From Panopea generosa (lineage: Eukaryota > Mollusca > Bivalvia > Adapedonta > Hiatellidae): a DNA stretch of 64,000 nucleotides. The DNA lies in NCBI GenBank assembly GCA_029582155.1, contig CM055894.1:30298707-30362706 (forward strand). Direction: 5' to 3'. This document shows positions 1-10,575 of this stretch, piece by piece. Each line of letters starts with the position of its first letter. The first letter of the stretch is position 1. The notes below the pieces were generated by a model. The model was not told where the DNA came from, made no database searches, and worked only from the letters and a program-made list of their open reading frames with translations. Made by a program: the position numbers and the translations under genes.

Positions 1-380
1 ACTTTTAATGATTCCAACTACTTATTGACAGTATATTAAATTGTTGTTGAAATGGGAATTGTCATTAACTAACAGTAAAACAAGTTTTTTATATTGTTAA
101 TGTCTAATAATGATTTCAAATAATGAATAGCGTATGTATCATTCCATTTCTAACCATAGAACGTGCTTTAAGCATTGCATTACTCAACCCACAGATCCCT
201 GACGAAGCTATAGCAATATTATTTTCAGTTGCAATAAGGATTGATACCAATTTAGAGCTAATAAGTGTATCGTTGACAATAATTCATTAGTACTACAAGA
301 TTATTTTCAATAGTTACGTATGCATCAAGAAGATTACCAGAGATTTATGAACATACGCTTTCGGCATGGAAGTATATAAA

Positions 381-1280
381 CCATCATTAACTGATGAGCT
401 CCTTAAAGTGTTTTGGGATATATTGGCAGGAGGTAGGAATGGGTGGCCGTACTGGACAACATTATGTCGATCTCTTAATACACTTACAAAAGATCACTTA
501 TGAAAAGGGTAGCAGACGATTAAAAAAATTATGAAAATAACGGATATTCCAAAGTCGAAGCAATGCTGAGAAAGACAATGGCATGTGTGTGGCTGCATTA
601 TTTGCCAAAGGAAGTGTACAGAAAGCATTTAGTTTAATCACTATTTTGTTCACAGTAAAAATGTTAGTCATACATTTAATTACAAGTGAAAAAGATCCAT
701 AAGAAAGCTATACTATCTTATTATCCGTTTTCTACTTATAAAGTACAAGTAACACTTCTGCTACACACATAATATTTATTAAACTTTAATAGTGATGAAA
801 ATATTTTTTTTTTGGCCAAAACACAAACACAAGTATTGGTTTGTCTAATTTGAATACACACTGTGACAGGAAATGTTACTTTCTTGGAACATAATAAATA
901 TTGCCTTTCCAATTTACCGCGTAGAGCTTCCATCACAGTGTTCTATTCAAATCGCTGTGACGCTTGAAAGGTGCGCGTCACGTGATAACTGTCAAAAACG
1001 AGTTGAAAGTAGGATTGTATGTAGAACTAAGTTAATTAAGTGTTAAATATGCGGTTTTGTGGATATTTTTTACGTTATGGACATATATAAAGTGTTTATT
1101 TAACAACCGGTAAGAGTTTTTGCTAATGATATTACATATTTTAATCAATATGAGTGTTTTGGCTTCCGCACTGAAATCGGTGCGGAAAATCCACCCATAA
1201 AAAAACGAATGGAGTATGCAAGTAGAGGACGATCAAATAAAAAAAAAATCGTTCGAAAACGTGCTTTGATATGCACTATA
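381..1280. repeat. Dispersed repeat R1, copy 1
   Basis: This segment is repeated in the same orientation at 13968-14822. Shared landmarks are the block around 411-460 (ttttgggat.ttggcagg and aggaatgggtgg), the block at 605-700 (gcatttagttta, atacattaat) and the block at 895-1200 (gcctttccaattyaccgcgtagagcttcc, then gatccaccca). The copies differ by many indels and substitutions, so both are old. No terminal inverted repeat or coding domain was recognised. Short open frames inside it, such as the minus-strand frame at 736-936, are not convincing proteins. The nature of the repeat is unknown. Confidence 0.6.
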
Positions 1281-2285
1281 AAGAGACCATGTAAAATCAG
1301 TCAAAAAACAGTCGTGTAAATAAAAATAGCAGCCTAAATACACAACCTCAAATCGCGGATATGACGTCAGAGCAGACGGCCACTTTAATCACAGGACTTA
1401 AAAAGTGGAACACATTCAATACTATTAATTATGATTATCAATAAAAAAAAACAACATTTCAAAGCAATGAATCTTTTTAAACACATAGCAGGTAGGGGTT
1501 TTAGTCATGTGTTTTCCGTTTTACTAAATAGAGGACATACAAATGGTTCATTAATCTCTTTTTAACCTAAATACAAAAGTGCTGCGAATACATGAGGCCT
1601 AAATGTTTACACGAGTTCCCATTATTCAGAATATCCCATTTAGAACTTGAATACTTGCTTCTGACTGGCTGCAAGTACACTTTAAAAATAATATAAAAAG
1701 TAAAATATAGAAAACTCGGGCGAAGGGTTATCGGTACAAACACATTTTTTAACTTTACCTAAATAAATATTTCAACTTCCACCATGTGATCGCCATTGAT
1801 AAATGGCGACAAAAGCAGACGAAGACATTTCAAATTTTGGGTACAAAAATGAGGGGTTTTAATGACCATAATTTGGGAATAGTGTTTTGAGGCAAATTTT
1901 CAACTATCCATAAACATTTTGATAACTTACCTCCTTAGAATATATTTAAAACAGTTTGACAGGTTTGCACGGTTGAGTAACTTTGTAGTAAACCATGACG
2001 TAATTATGGCGCGTGCACTAAGGAATCTCGTGAGAATAGCGAGAAAATAAAAATGGCCTCAAACCAAGGTTTGTCTCGATTTAAGGGCATTCTACAATAT
2101 ATAGTCTCATTTAAAGCAAATAAAATAAAGTTTATTCACGTACCATCATACAATTATTCAATAAGAATGACCAACAAAATTAATGTAAGTACATGTATAA
2201 TAGTGTTCATGACAAATATTGTTTTACATATTATACTAGCTGTACATACTAGATAGCCTCACAATTATATTAAACTATTTCGTTT
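1281..2285. other. Unassigned intergenic sequence
   Basis: AT-rich sequence with no recognised gene or repeat. A CRE-like palindrome TGACGTCA-type site (atgacgtcag) lies near 1360, but with no adjacent gene it cannot be given a role. The frame beginning near 2053 (MASNQGLSRF...) is short, lacks a family match and is rejected as a gene. Confidence 0.4.
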
Positions 2286-2295
2286 GTCGAAATCC

Positions 2296-3100
2296 ACAGG
2301 CCCTATCTTACTATAGCTTTTGGATAACTATATATAGTAAATAATGGAAAGGTAGGACACTTCAAAATGAGCATATCTGGTTTGAAGAATATATAGGTGT
2401 GAAGCAAGAAGACCTAAATTAAATCCGTGGACAAAATCATAATAAACCTACTTACTAATGTTGATCTCTTTGAAAACAGTAATAAGCAAGAAATATGCAT
2501 TTTTCCGCAAAATCCAAGTTTCTACATTTACGAAGGCTGTACACATCCAGCACTGACAGGGATATGTCGTCATGAATGATTAGCCAGAATTTAAACCTTA
2601 CGGTTTGAAGGTTTGAAATTTGGTTAGACTATATTAGAAATTTTACATAATAAACATGAAAACATGTCAAACGAAATACCCTTGATGACAACATTTAAAT
2701 AGAACTTTATTGTTTTATAATGTTCAACTATAATTTAACATTATCGTTTGTGTACGGAAAGCCTGAAAACATATTTCCCGCCATCTGTCAAACGGCACCT
2801 GATAACCAATCAAAATCATACAAGATATTCGCACCGTGCAACCGGAAATAACTAGTCAAGGCAAATGTTGGACTCATTTAGGAACGTAAAATATTAATTT
2901 TATAAGCAAAACACGACCTATCTGTTGTTATTACATGATGTATATGTTAAGAATATTATTTTCTATGTACGCTATAACTTTATTTCATTGAAACCGGTGA
3001 TGGATCATGGATTTAGTGATTTGGGTATTTTTGAAGTGTCCTACCTTTTCATTATTTACTATATATAGCTATCCGAAAGCTATAGTAAGATAGGGCCTGT
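2296..3100. mobile_element. Non-autonomous DNA transposon with 72-bp inverted ends (MULE-like)
   Basis: The left end begins acaggccctatcttactata and the right end, read on the minus strand, begins with the same 20 bases. The two arms agree over about 72 bp with three mismatches. The flanks carry a candidate 10-bp target duplication: GTCGAAATCC at 2286-2295 and GTCGAAAGCC at 3101-3110, one mismatch. Long inverted ends and a 9-10-bp duplication fit Mutator-like elements, but no transposase is present, so the family is an inference. The interior (about 660 bp) is non-coding. A third, single end of the same family lies at 13917-13966. Confidence 0.8.
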
Positions 3101-3110
3101 GTCGAAAGCC

Positions 3111-3610
3111 CTATACGGAAACCTCGCAATTTTGCATATGACTGTTTTGTCATCATTGGACATTAACCTATGAAAAGTGTACACGTGTCTTTTAAATTAA
3201 AATAGTTTTCACCAAAAGCATCCTTTCTTAAATTTTCATACACTGTACATTCCATAAAAAAATGAAATTCAGATTCAATTACTAAAATATTTATCTGAGA
3301 ACATAGGCCTATTGGACAAAATCTAAAATTTCTATCTTACGAAATATGACAACCTTTTTCAATCATAAGATTATACGTGGACATTCTAAATTTTGCCAAT
3401 GTTTGGTTAAAGGAAAGTCTGAAGATATATATTTTTAGGATTTAACAGTGATTTAAAGTTTCTATTAGCCGGTTCGTTTGGTAAGTTAAAAGATCTTCCT
3501 GTAATGGAATAGATGTTCTGAATCGTTCAATTAACACACTTCTCTTCCTGGAAGCTGTGCTGGCTATTCCGCTCGATATTTGGCAGAGGCGGCTGAGATA
3601 AGCAATCAAG
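3111..3610 (+). promoter_or_regulatory. 5' flank and probable 5' UTR of gene 1
   Basis: About 500 bp directly upstream of the first coding exon. A GC-richer, pyrimidine-bearing stretch (3535-3600, cttctcttcctgg... ggcagaggcggctgag) stands out from the AT-rich surroundings and probably holds the transcription start and 5' UTR. No convincing TATA box was seen at a suitable distance, so a TATA-less promoter is the simplest reading. This is positional inference only. Confidence 0.35.
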
Positions 3611-3633
3611 ATGGAGGACAGCGGAGACAAAAC
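3611..3633 (+). CDS. Gene 1 exon 1 (start codon)
   Basis: ATG GAG GAC AGC GGA GAC AAA AC, followed by the strong donor gtgagt at 3634. It encodes MEDSGDK plus two bases of the next codon. This start was chosen because its phase (2) is exactly what exon 2 needs, and because no open coding extension exists upstream (in-frame stops occur in the flank). The sequence aatcaagATGG has a purine at -3 and G at +4, a good initiation context. Too short to stand alone; support comes from the phase match with exon 2. Confidence 0.7.
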
Positions 3634-6600
3634 GTGAGTTTGATACTTTGTTTTGTGCTTTAATAACATGCCTTTACTTAAAATTAAAAAAAAATGAGTA
3701 TTTATTAAAACAAGTGACAATAGCATGCTTTGATAGTTATAAAAGTACCTTAGATTGAGCTTGTTTGAAACTGAAAGTTATTTCTGTGGTTTTTGCAGTC
3801 ACCTGATGAAAATTTAACGTCAAATTTGGTCTCGTATGTAAACCGATTTAAAATACATTTTATAAATGATGCTGACCCAACAGCTACTGATAGCAACTGT
3901 TTACATTCAATAATTGGGTCGGCAATTTAACTGTTAATATATTGATGTAAAATGGAAGTTGACCTTAAATGTTTGTAGACTATAGAATGTTTAAATAAAA
4001 ATATCTATATAACATTATACTTTTGTAACAAGAAAAATAACAGTTGCATGCTTATTTTCTTCAAAATTCACAGTGAATTAAGGTGACTCCAAAATTCTTG
4101 TAAAAATATGACGTGTGATGATTTCGATCATATGACTATGTTAATTTTATTTAGCTAAACCACTGTTACACAGTTGGAATGGTGTCACGTAGAGCGACAT
4201 ATTTATGGGGTGCCGTTTTACTATTTATCCATAGTAAGTGACATCACTCAATTTGAATGAGTGATAATGCCTATTCGAATGAGTGATATCACTCATTCGT
4301 TTTAAATAGGTGAAATCACTCAATCGAATAAGTGATATCACCTATTCGAATAGGTGACATCACTTATTCAAATAGGTGATATCACTCATTCAGTTTATTA
4401 AGCAAGAAAAAACAGACTGATCCCTGTAAAAAAATTTACACAGTGAATATATGATCAAAATGATTCAGCAGTGAGTATATGATAAAATAGTAAATTAATA
4501 TATTTTACATTCAGAGTTATCATTATCATTAAACAAATTACACAACACATTATTTTTAATTTATAAAAAGATCTGCATTTTATTCTTGATACATAAAATA
4601 AATTTATAATATACATCCTTGGAGAAATCATTGTTTAAATTCATATCAAATAGGTGATATCACCTATTCGAGTGATTGAAATCACTCATTCATTTCAAAT
4701 ACATGTTATCACGCATTCGAATAGGTGATATCACTTATTCGAATGAGTGATATCACCTATTTGAAATGGATGAGTGATATCACTCATTTGAATAGGTGAT
4801 ATCACTCATTCATTTCAAATGAGTGATATCACTAATTCAAATAAGTGATATCACCTATTTGAATGAGTGATATCACTTATTATGGATAAATAGTAGAACG
4901 GCACCCCATACATATTGCACACCACTAGGGAGCCGTTTAATAATATTTGATAACAGCAAACTTCTCCTACTGTTCTGCTGCAGATCATAATTAATGCTAT
5001 ACCTGGTTAATAAATGCTACAAACGGTAACACGTCTGACTGTCGATCAATGGGTCGTGAGTTTGAATAGCCAGTATATGTGCTGAACGATCCAGGTTTGA
5101 ATTTAACAAACCCAAGGAATAAACAGTTCATAAACTTTCATTTATTTATCAATATTTTTCTGCAGAGAATTACTGTATACGAGTATCGGTAAATTAAAAC
5201 TGTTGTTGTTTTTCAGATTCCAGATCCAAATAGATGGAGAAAGATATACATTGACAGCAAATGCTAACATCGTAGAGAAGCTCAACTCAACCGGTTTGTA
5301 TTTATGTATTAAATGTAAACTGTTTTTCTTCATGACAACAAGTTTAACTATTAATTTGAAAATAAAGATATAAGAATAAACATTAATGCAGAATTGTTAT
5401 AAGATGTGTTTAATGTTGGTGCCATTTTGGTTTTTAAATTTAAATTGACATTACACATTGGAATGTATGTAGTATCGCTCATTCAAATTCATTCAAATAG
5501 ATGATACATTTCCATCATTTTATTTTAAATCGATTACAAAGAAAGCTCAACCGTTATACGAAGTGCTCTTGATTCCGCTTCCTAGGAAGCACCAGTACTG
5601 GGTTTTTTTTTTTAGAGGTATCGAGTAGAGCTAGGGATTGAACCCAACACTATCCTCAACACTACCGCCCAACTTGTGAATATCATTTAAAATCAATGAT
5701 GGTACTAATTTAATACATTCTGAGAAGGTGATATCGCATACGGTATATATATGTTTTATATCACTTATTGGAATAGTTGATATCACTCATTCAAATCAAT
5801 GACACAATTTTTTACTGTTGCATCCTCTTATGTATAGTATCATAGTGATCAAACTTTTTCAATATACAGGTCATACCAACTCAACTATAACATAATATTA
5901 AAAAGGTACATTTCTACTTTCACATTCTACATTTAAATGTAGTTTATGACGACCTCGGTTAGCTCAGTCTGTAGCGTGTCTGGCTATCAATTCAAGGATA
6001 GCGAGTCCTGCCACAGTCTCTGTTATGATTGATATACAACAAAGTTACATGTTTTATTATCATTTGTCTCTCACCTCTGATTCAGTGGAAAAGTTGTCAA
6101 TTACTAGCGGAGATGGGTGTGCTCCTGTACTAGTTAACCTTCCTGAAAGAGTGGTTAGGTTAACTGACAATCTGTTCACTCTCAATGGCATAAAAATGAT
6201 GCCAAATATTCAACCAATCCTTTAAATGGAGTGCGTGATCCAGTGGTAAAGCATTGGATTCAAGATCAGGTGCGGGAGTCTCCCAGAATCAAAGAGAAAA
6301 CCCGCGACTCGCGGATGGGAGTCAAAATCTCCGGCAATCACAATATCCTGTGTATTTTATTTTCACTCAAGTGCAGTTTGTTGTAAAAACAAACTAATTG
6401 ACACTGCAAATGTCAATCATTGTCCTAAACATGACCAAGATACATAAGCTCCACCTTTATCGGTTGTAAGCCAATCAGGTTGCAGATAATATCAGAAACT
6501 TTCAACATTATTACACACGAGAGGTGTTACAATCAAATTCGACACAGCACGACCAAGTGGCATAAATTGCTTTAACGCAAATATATCTTATAGTCTTAAT

Positions 6601-9600
6601 ATTGGTTTTCATTAGTTTACCGCCAAAACAACGATAAAGAAAATCAATATATAAAACTCTATATCAAAGACGATCTTAAATACGTCCTAAACTTTAAGAA
6701 AAGTGTGACTTGAAATTCGAAGCACAACTGTGCTACAAGACCAAAAATAAACAATCTGTAAAACTGTGGAAAAGAAATGACACAAAATCATTTCTGAAAT
6801 TGTTACAGTATTTATTCTTTCTACATTTCAACGCAATTATAATTGTTAAATCATTTGCAAACTAGACATTAAACGTATCACGGCAATAAGTTCTAACATG
6901 AGGAAATTCTTGTTGAATCTCCAATGAATTTATTCATCGCAAATCGTTCGCCATTTTCTTGTATAAGGTATCGAGGTACGCATGCGCAACTTTCTGATTT
7001 CGGTTTAAACATCGGGGCTTTTTTCCGGTATTTGCCGTGTTTTTTTTTTATTGGACGGGAAGACCCCGGGATCAAAGTGGATATTTTCTATACAGCAAAA
7101 TTAATATCTACATAAGCACTTGATACTAAACTTTTAAAAATAGTTTCTACCCACCGACCCTGTTTTTTTGGACAAAATAACACTTACATGGTTGGATTTT
7201 TACAACCAAAATAAAATAGAATGTTACTTTCACCACCTTCATATTCATTCAGAAAACTTGTTTGTGGTATGTGGTATTAGAGTAGTTGTTGTGATGAATA
7301 TAATTAGGATTCAGACTTATTAGGAAGTTAGAATGCTAGGTTTTAAAAAAAAGGTTCCCCCCCCCAACTTTTATATGCTTTCATGAAATAACAAAAAGTT
7401 AAATAAAAAAATCATGATTCTATATTTCTATATTATGACAAAACACCATCTGTTACGGTTTAATATGCTTGAATTATTAAGAAATTATGTAAAATTGTAC
7501 CGAAATGACAATATTTTCAAATTTTATGCCGCGAAAAAAAAATCTCCCTCATTTGCATCCAATCTCCCTCATTTCAAAACCCAATCTCCCTCATTGCTTT
7601 CCAAAAAAGGTTCACTTGTATGAAATATGTTTAAAACAATTAAATGTAGTTTGCATGAAATCTATGCAGATATATGTAGTATCATTGTTTGACATAATTG
7701 TCTTTCCAGAAAACTGTTTCTGATCAAAATTGAAGCAAAAAATTGTACTGTTTATTGATTGAATTGACTTTATATCTCCTTAAAAGCGTTATTTTGGGGT
7801 AATCGTCACTTTCATTTAAATTTTATGATGCTGTCCTCTTAATGTGAAGGGTTATATTTTTCCAGATCCTTTTGAACCAGTGAGTCCGAATGCTGTTACC
7901 AATTCCCAGCCTTCAACTAGTACAGAGTATGGTAAGGATAACAATAATATTTTCTATTAAATTGAACTACATGTAGTTTGAATATCTTTGTAACATAGGA
8001 AGTTGGGGACTCTCTAATCTATACCCAGATCAACATACACTGGATTCAGTATTTATCCTTAACCTTACTCCTGTACTTACTTATATTCATTCTAAAATAT
8101 ATTTATCTGTTGGTTTATTAACATGCTTGTAATCTGAGCCAAAGGCTCAAGCTGCGGTAATCGGGATTCTGCATTAGTTAACGCAACGTCAAGAAATCGG
8201 ACAGTTATTTGCAAATCAGTAAAATACAATCAAATTCTAGTTTGTGACTAATGAATACAAGTATATGACATAAGTTTAATTTAGCAGAATGGGATAACTA
8301 TTGGGCGAGAAACATACAAGTAAATTAATATGAATAAGTAGAACAACAGTATAATTTTATAGTCTTCAATTAAATAATGCCATAGGTAAGATTCATTGTT
8401 GCAAGCTGCCCTCTTGTTATTTTCACCATTGAGGCCAGTATTAAAATTATGTTTGTTTGCTGTATCCTGATACTTATTTTCTAGGTAGATAGGAAGGGAA
8501 ATTTTCTTTTTCAATAAGGCCATCCTTAAAAAAATGTTTGTCTGCTGTGCTCCAACCCAGTATTTTTCATGTGGGTAGGTAGGTAACTAATGTTTCTTTC
8601 TTTCAGATTTTGATTTTACATACATCATTTAAAAGAAAAGTGCACAGAATTCATAAAAAAAACACACTTTGTAAGTCAATAACAATGTTTAGGTTGTTAC
8701 AATTTTGAGTGAGTAGATAGGAGCATGGCAAACAACTTTCTTTTTTTAAGGCAGCCAACAAAAATTATTATCATTCAAAACATACAATAAATGCCATATA
8801 CATGCATGTACATGCAATTGTCTGGATGAATTAAAAAAAATGTTTCCAAAATTTAAAAAAAAGCATAGGCAACTTTATTGATAGTTATGGAGATGGCAAA
8901 CAAACAATATTTTAATTTTGGCCTAACCTGTAAATTTGGGTGTGGTAAAGTAGTCCCAGTTTGTACACTAATATAAACTTTGTAAGCTAATAAGCTGGGT
9001 TTTGAAAGCCGAATGTTTTAAAGATCGTTTTATTCTTACCATTATTTATTATGTATATAATTCCAGGACAATATATGAGAGAAGAGAGTCAACCACCTTG
9101 TACTGAGGTATTTAATAGGGAGCAAACTCTATTGCTAATAGACTTATACAAAGAAATGAATATGGAATTCCAAAATTTGTCGATGAAAAAAACCCACCTT
9201 ATTGACAGACGTGACTAATAAACTCAACACACATCATCATAGATATGCCTACAGTACGAAACAAGTTGAGTGTCGATGGAAAACAATAACAGCTGCTTAT
9301 AGAAGAGCAGGACATGAAGGGCCAGAAAGTGTTTTGTATTTGAGAAAGAACTTGATGAAATCTATGGTGGCAGACATGATATAAAACCTCCTTTTGTTAT
9401 GTCAGTATTGTCAAAGGAAACAGAAAAAGAAGAACTATCAGCAGGTGAGTCAGCAGAAAAAAAAGTAAAAAAGAGCCAAAGTGCATCAACACAAGTTGTT
9501 GAATTTTAGAAAGAGTATAGTGAACAGAAAGACATGAGAGAAAAAGAGCGTCTAAAAAAGCAGAAGAAATGCATTCAGAAAAAATGTCTATTTTTAAAAG

Positions 9601-10230
9601 AGTTACTTGTATACTGTTTTAACAATTTATGCAATGTTGTGTATTTCTGTGTAACTGTAACCAGGTTACATCTGATGTGAAAAAGGTTTTATATTGCTAT
9701 CATTGAAACTTGGCTTCAATTACACTAAAACCATGTGTAGTCCTATGTGTATCCAGCTTCACACATTCAGTATAAAGAATTGCTGTTTCTTTAACTTCTG
9801 AAAGAATATGTAAAAAAGTTATTAACAAAAGTAAATAAATCAGTTTCTGACACCATCATCCAAATTGGTGACACATGGTAACACTTTTGATTTATTCTGA
9901 TACATATGCTGAAGATTGTCAGAAAAGCTTCCAAATCACGAAATGGTAGTGCAAAATGTTAACACCTGGACTAATACTTTTAGCAAGGCAGATTTCAATG
10001 GGTTGTGTTTTGATATTCTCAATTAAAACTTTTAAAGAGTAATGGTTTATGAGAAGACTAGCACTTAGTTATATACAAATTATGTTTCAGATGAATTTGC
10101 AAGAACAACTGGCAGTGAAACAATTTGCTTTTATGACTTTGAAATAGAGTATGCACCATTAGCACAGGCAACACCGGATACTGTTCCGGAGTACCAAGAT
10201 TATGATGGAATCATAATGAATCTTCATTAA
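3611..10230 (+). CDS. Gene 1: Myb/SANT-like DNA-binding domain protein, five exons (possibly disrupted)
   Basis: Five exons at 3611-3633, 5217-5293, 7866-7931, 9067-9444 and 10091-10230 join in one frame with consensus gt/ag sites. Intron phases are 2, 1, 1 and 1. Order in the product: acidic N-terminus (MEDSGDKTFQIQIDGERYTL), Pro/Ser/Thr linker, a Myb/SANT-like helix-turn-helix domain, then an acidic tail ending in NLH. Proteins with this domain are nuclear DNA binders, many derived from Harbinger-type transposons and abundant in molluscs. The domain exon contains two single-base indels that offset each other, so the frame is open before and after but not through it. This is either a young pseudogene or two base-calling errors. 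Introns 1 and 2 contain a MITE and a SINE. Target and function are unknown. Confidence 0.75.
4204..4910. mobile_element. MITE filled with a palindromic minisatellite (gene 1, intron 1)
   Basis: The left end tatggggtgccgttttacta is mirrored on the other strand at 4910 (ggcaccccata read inward), with arms of about 45 bp. A perfect 6-bp target duplication CATATT sits at 4198-4203 and 4911-4916, directly abutting both ends. The inside (4245-4400 and 4645-4880) is an array of ~20-bp palindromic units alternating gtgatatcac and attcgaat cores, separated by unique sequence with no coding potential. The termini and duplication prove insertion as a unit. The transposase family that moved it is unknown. 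Confidence 0.85.
4245..4885. repeat. Palindromic ~20-bp minisatellite (GTGATATCAC / ATTCGAAT)
   Basis: Two arrays (4245-4395 and 4648-4882) of units in which GTGATATCAC and ATTCGAAT-like cores alternate. Almost every unit is self-complementary, so the array can fold into many alternative cruciforms. It lies inside the MITE described separately. Degenerate relatives occur at 5460-5800 and 10330-10570, showing that the unit has spread around gene 1. Confidence 0.85.
5017..5085 (+). repeat. tRNA-like SINE head fragment
   Basis: The sequence ggtaacacgtctgactgtcgatcaatgggtcgtgagtttgaa has the spacing of degenerate pol III A and B boxes (anticodon-arm-like ctgactgtcgatcag; B-box-like gtgagtttgaatagcc). 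No acceptor stem closes, so it is a SINE head rather than a tRNA gene. Confidence 0.4.
5217..5293 (+). CDS. Gene 1 exon 2
   Basis: The acceptor tgttgttgtttttcag ends at 5216; the donor gtttgt begins at 5294. Read after the two bases of exon 1 it encodes T-FQIQIDGERYTLTANANI...NST and ends in phase 1. Only this frame is open: the other acceptor-anchored frames hit a stop within six codons. The segment looks like a short beta-rich or unstructured N-terminal region; no named domain was recognised. The donor is weaker (gtttgt) than the others in this gene. Confidence 0.72.
5951..6224 (+). mobile_element. tRNA-derived SINE, copy 1 (gene 1, intron 2)
   Basis: It starts with a tRNA-like head: gacctcggttagctcagtct (A box), then gcgagtcctgcc (degenerate B box). 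A body follows that is shared with copies at 23085-23355, 47925-48120 and 48455-48590: gattcagtggaaaagttgtc, gagatgggtgtgctcc, tactrgttaaccttcc, ggcataaaaatgatg.caaatattcaacc. Four diverged copies in one window show an old, abundant family. A short open frame across it is incidental. Confidence 0.75.
6225..7865 (+). other. Remainder of gene 1 intron 2
   Basis: Non-coding. It includes a second tRNA-like fragment (6227-6285, gatccagtggtaaagcattggattcaag), a C-rich run near 7360 and three tctccctcat units at 7541-7600. Two overlapping frames at 6893-7115 on opposite strands are without family resemblance. Otherwise nothing recognised. Confidence 0.4.
7866..7931 (+). CDS. Gene 1 exon 3 (Ser/Thr/Pro linker)
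   Basis: A 66-bp, phase 1-1 exon between acceptor tatttttccag and donor gtaagg. It encodes DPFEPVSPNAVTNSQPSTST plus EY, rich in Pro, Ser, Thr and Asn, as expected for a flexible linker between the N-terminal segment and the DNA-binding domain. Being symmetric, it could be skipped without breaking the frame. Confidence 0.72.
7932..9066 (+). other. Gene 1 intron 3
   Basis: Non-coding, AT-rich. A loosely repeated ~90-110-bp module (ttgtytgctgt...gtaggtagg) occurs around 8450, 8540 and 8690. An acceptor-like site near 8606 followed by a very short open frame was considered and rejected as an alternative terminal exon. Confidence 0.4.
9067..9444 (+). CDS. Gene 1 exon 4: Myb/SANT-like DNA-binding domain (two frameshifts)
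   Basis: The exon opens in phase 1 after acceptor attccag. It reads QYMREESQPPCTEV, then FNREQTLLLIDLYKEM (helix 1 of a Myb/SANT-like domain). Reading then breaks at an A7 run (9186-9192). Dropping one A leads into the next helices (LLTDVTNKLN...; QVECRWKTITAAYRRAG, with the conserved Trp of the recognition region). Near 9332-9341 (T-rich) one base appears to be missing, after which the original frame resumes as FEKELDEIYGGRHDIKPPFV and ends at donor gtgagt (9445). The two changes cancel, so downstream phase is unaffected. Both lie at homopolymers, which makes sequencing error as likely as mutation. Confidence 0.7.
9445..9640 (+). pseudogene. Decayed read-through C-terminal tail of the Myb/SANT protein
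   Basis: If the donor at 9445 is ignored, the same frame continues as GESAEKKVKKSQSASTQVVEF, meets TAG at 9507-9509, then continues in the same frame with KEYSEQKDMREKERLKKQ. A frame change follows into AEEMHSEKMSIF. This Lys/Glu-rich, coiled-coil-like ending (…EFLxEY…EEMHxEKM…) is the usual C-terminus of transposon-related Myb/SANT proteins. It therefore looks like the ancestral ending, now lost to a stop and an indel, with the spliced exon 5 providing a replacement ending. Confidence 0.55.
10091..10230 (+). CDS. Gene 1 exon 5 (terminal coding exon)
   Basis: Acceptor tatgtttcag ends at 10090. Joined to the single G left by exon 4 it reads DEFARTTGSETICFYDFEIE and on to DGIIMNLH before TAA at 10228-10230. 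The 46 residues are acidic, with several Tyr and Phe, and resemble no named domain. The exact phase match and protein-like composition support it. A terminal exon of this size can match by chance, so confidence is lower than for exons 2-4. No clear AATAAA follows within the next few hundred bases. Confidence 0.6.
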
Positions 10231-10329
10231 TGACATGAGTTCTGTCAGATATGATGTTTATAATATTTTGAAGTAAAACTATTCCTGCTTATAAGGAATA
10301 TACACAAAGAATCAATTATCAACCTTTTT

Positions 10330-10575
10330 CATTAAGTGATTTCACCCAATCATAACAAATCGGTGATATGTTTTCAAAATGGTAAAATTGCTTTTTCAGA
10401 TATGTTATATCACTCATTTGAATAGGTCATATTGATCATTGGAATGTGTGATGTCACTGATTCATTTTGAATTAATATCACACCTTCTTACAGGTAATAT
10501 CACTTATTCAAATGGGTGATATCCCCTATGTGTTTCATTGAGTTATATCACTTATTTGAATGAGTGATATAAGTC
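10330..10575. repeat. Degenerate GTGATATCAC-type minisatellite downstream of gene 1
   Basis: Scattered, mutated units of the same palindromic family as 4245-4885 (tgatatcactcattt, gggtgatatcccctatg, gagtgatataagtcc). No intact terminal repeats were found, so this is probably a decayed relative of the intron 1 MITE. Confidence 0.55.

Noticed and set aside
2053-2256. Possible first exon (MASNQGLSRFKG...)
   Set aside because: Good-looking start, but no supported splice partner or conserved domain, and the region beyond is AT-rich intergenic sequence.
4245-4885. CRISPR-like regular short repeats
   Set aside because: Units are contiguous palindromes without unique spacers, lie inside a TIR element with a target duplication, and the DNA is eukaryotic.
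8607-8633. Alternative terminal exon of gene 1 after acceptor tttctttcag
   Set aside because: Phase would fit, but only eight codons precede the stop and exon 4 provides a far better continuation.
9202-9384. Independent 60-residue gene
   Set aside because: It is the middle, frame-shifted part of the Myb/SANT exon of gene 1 and starts at a TTG.
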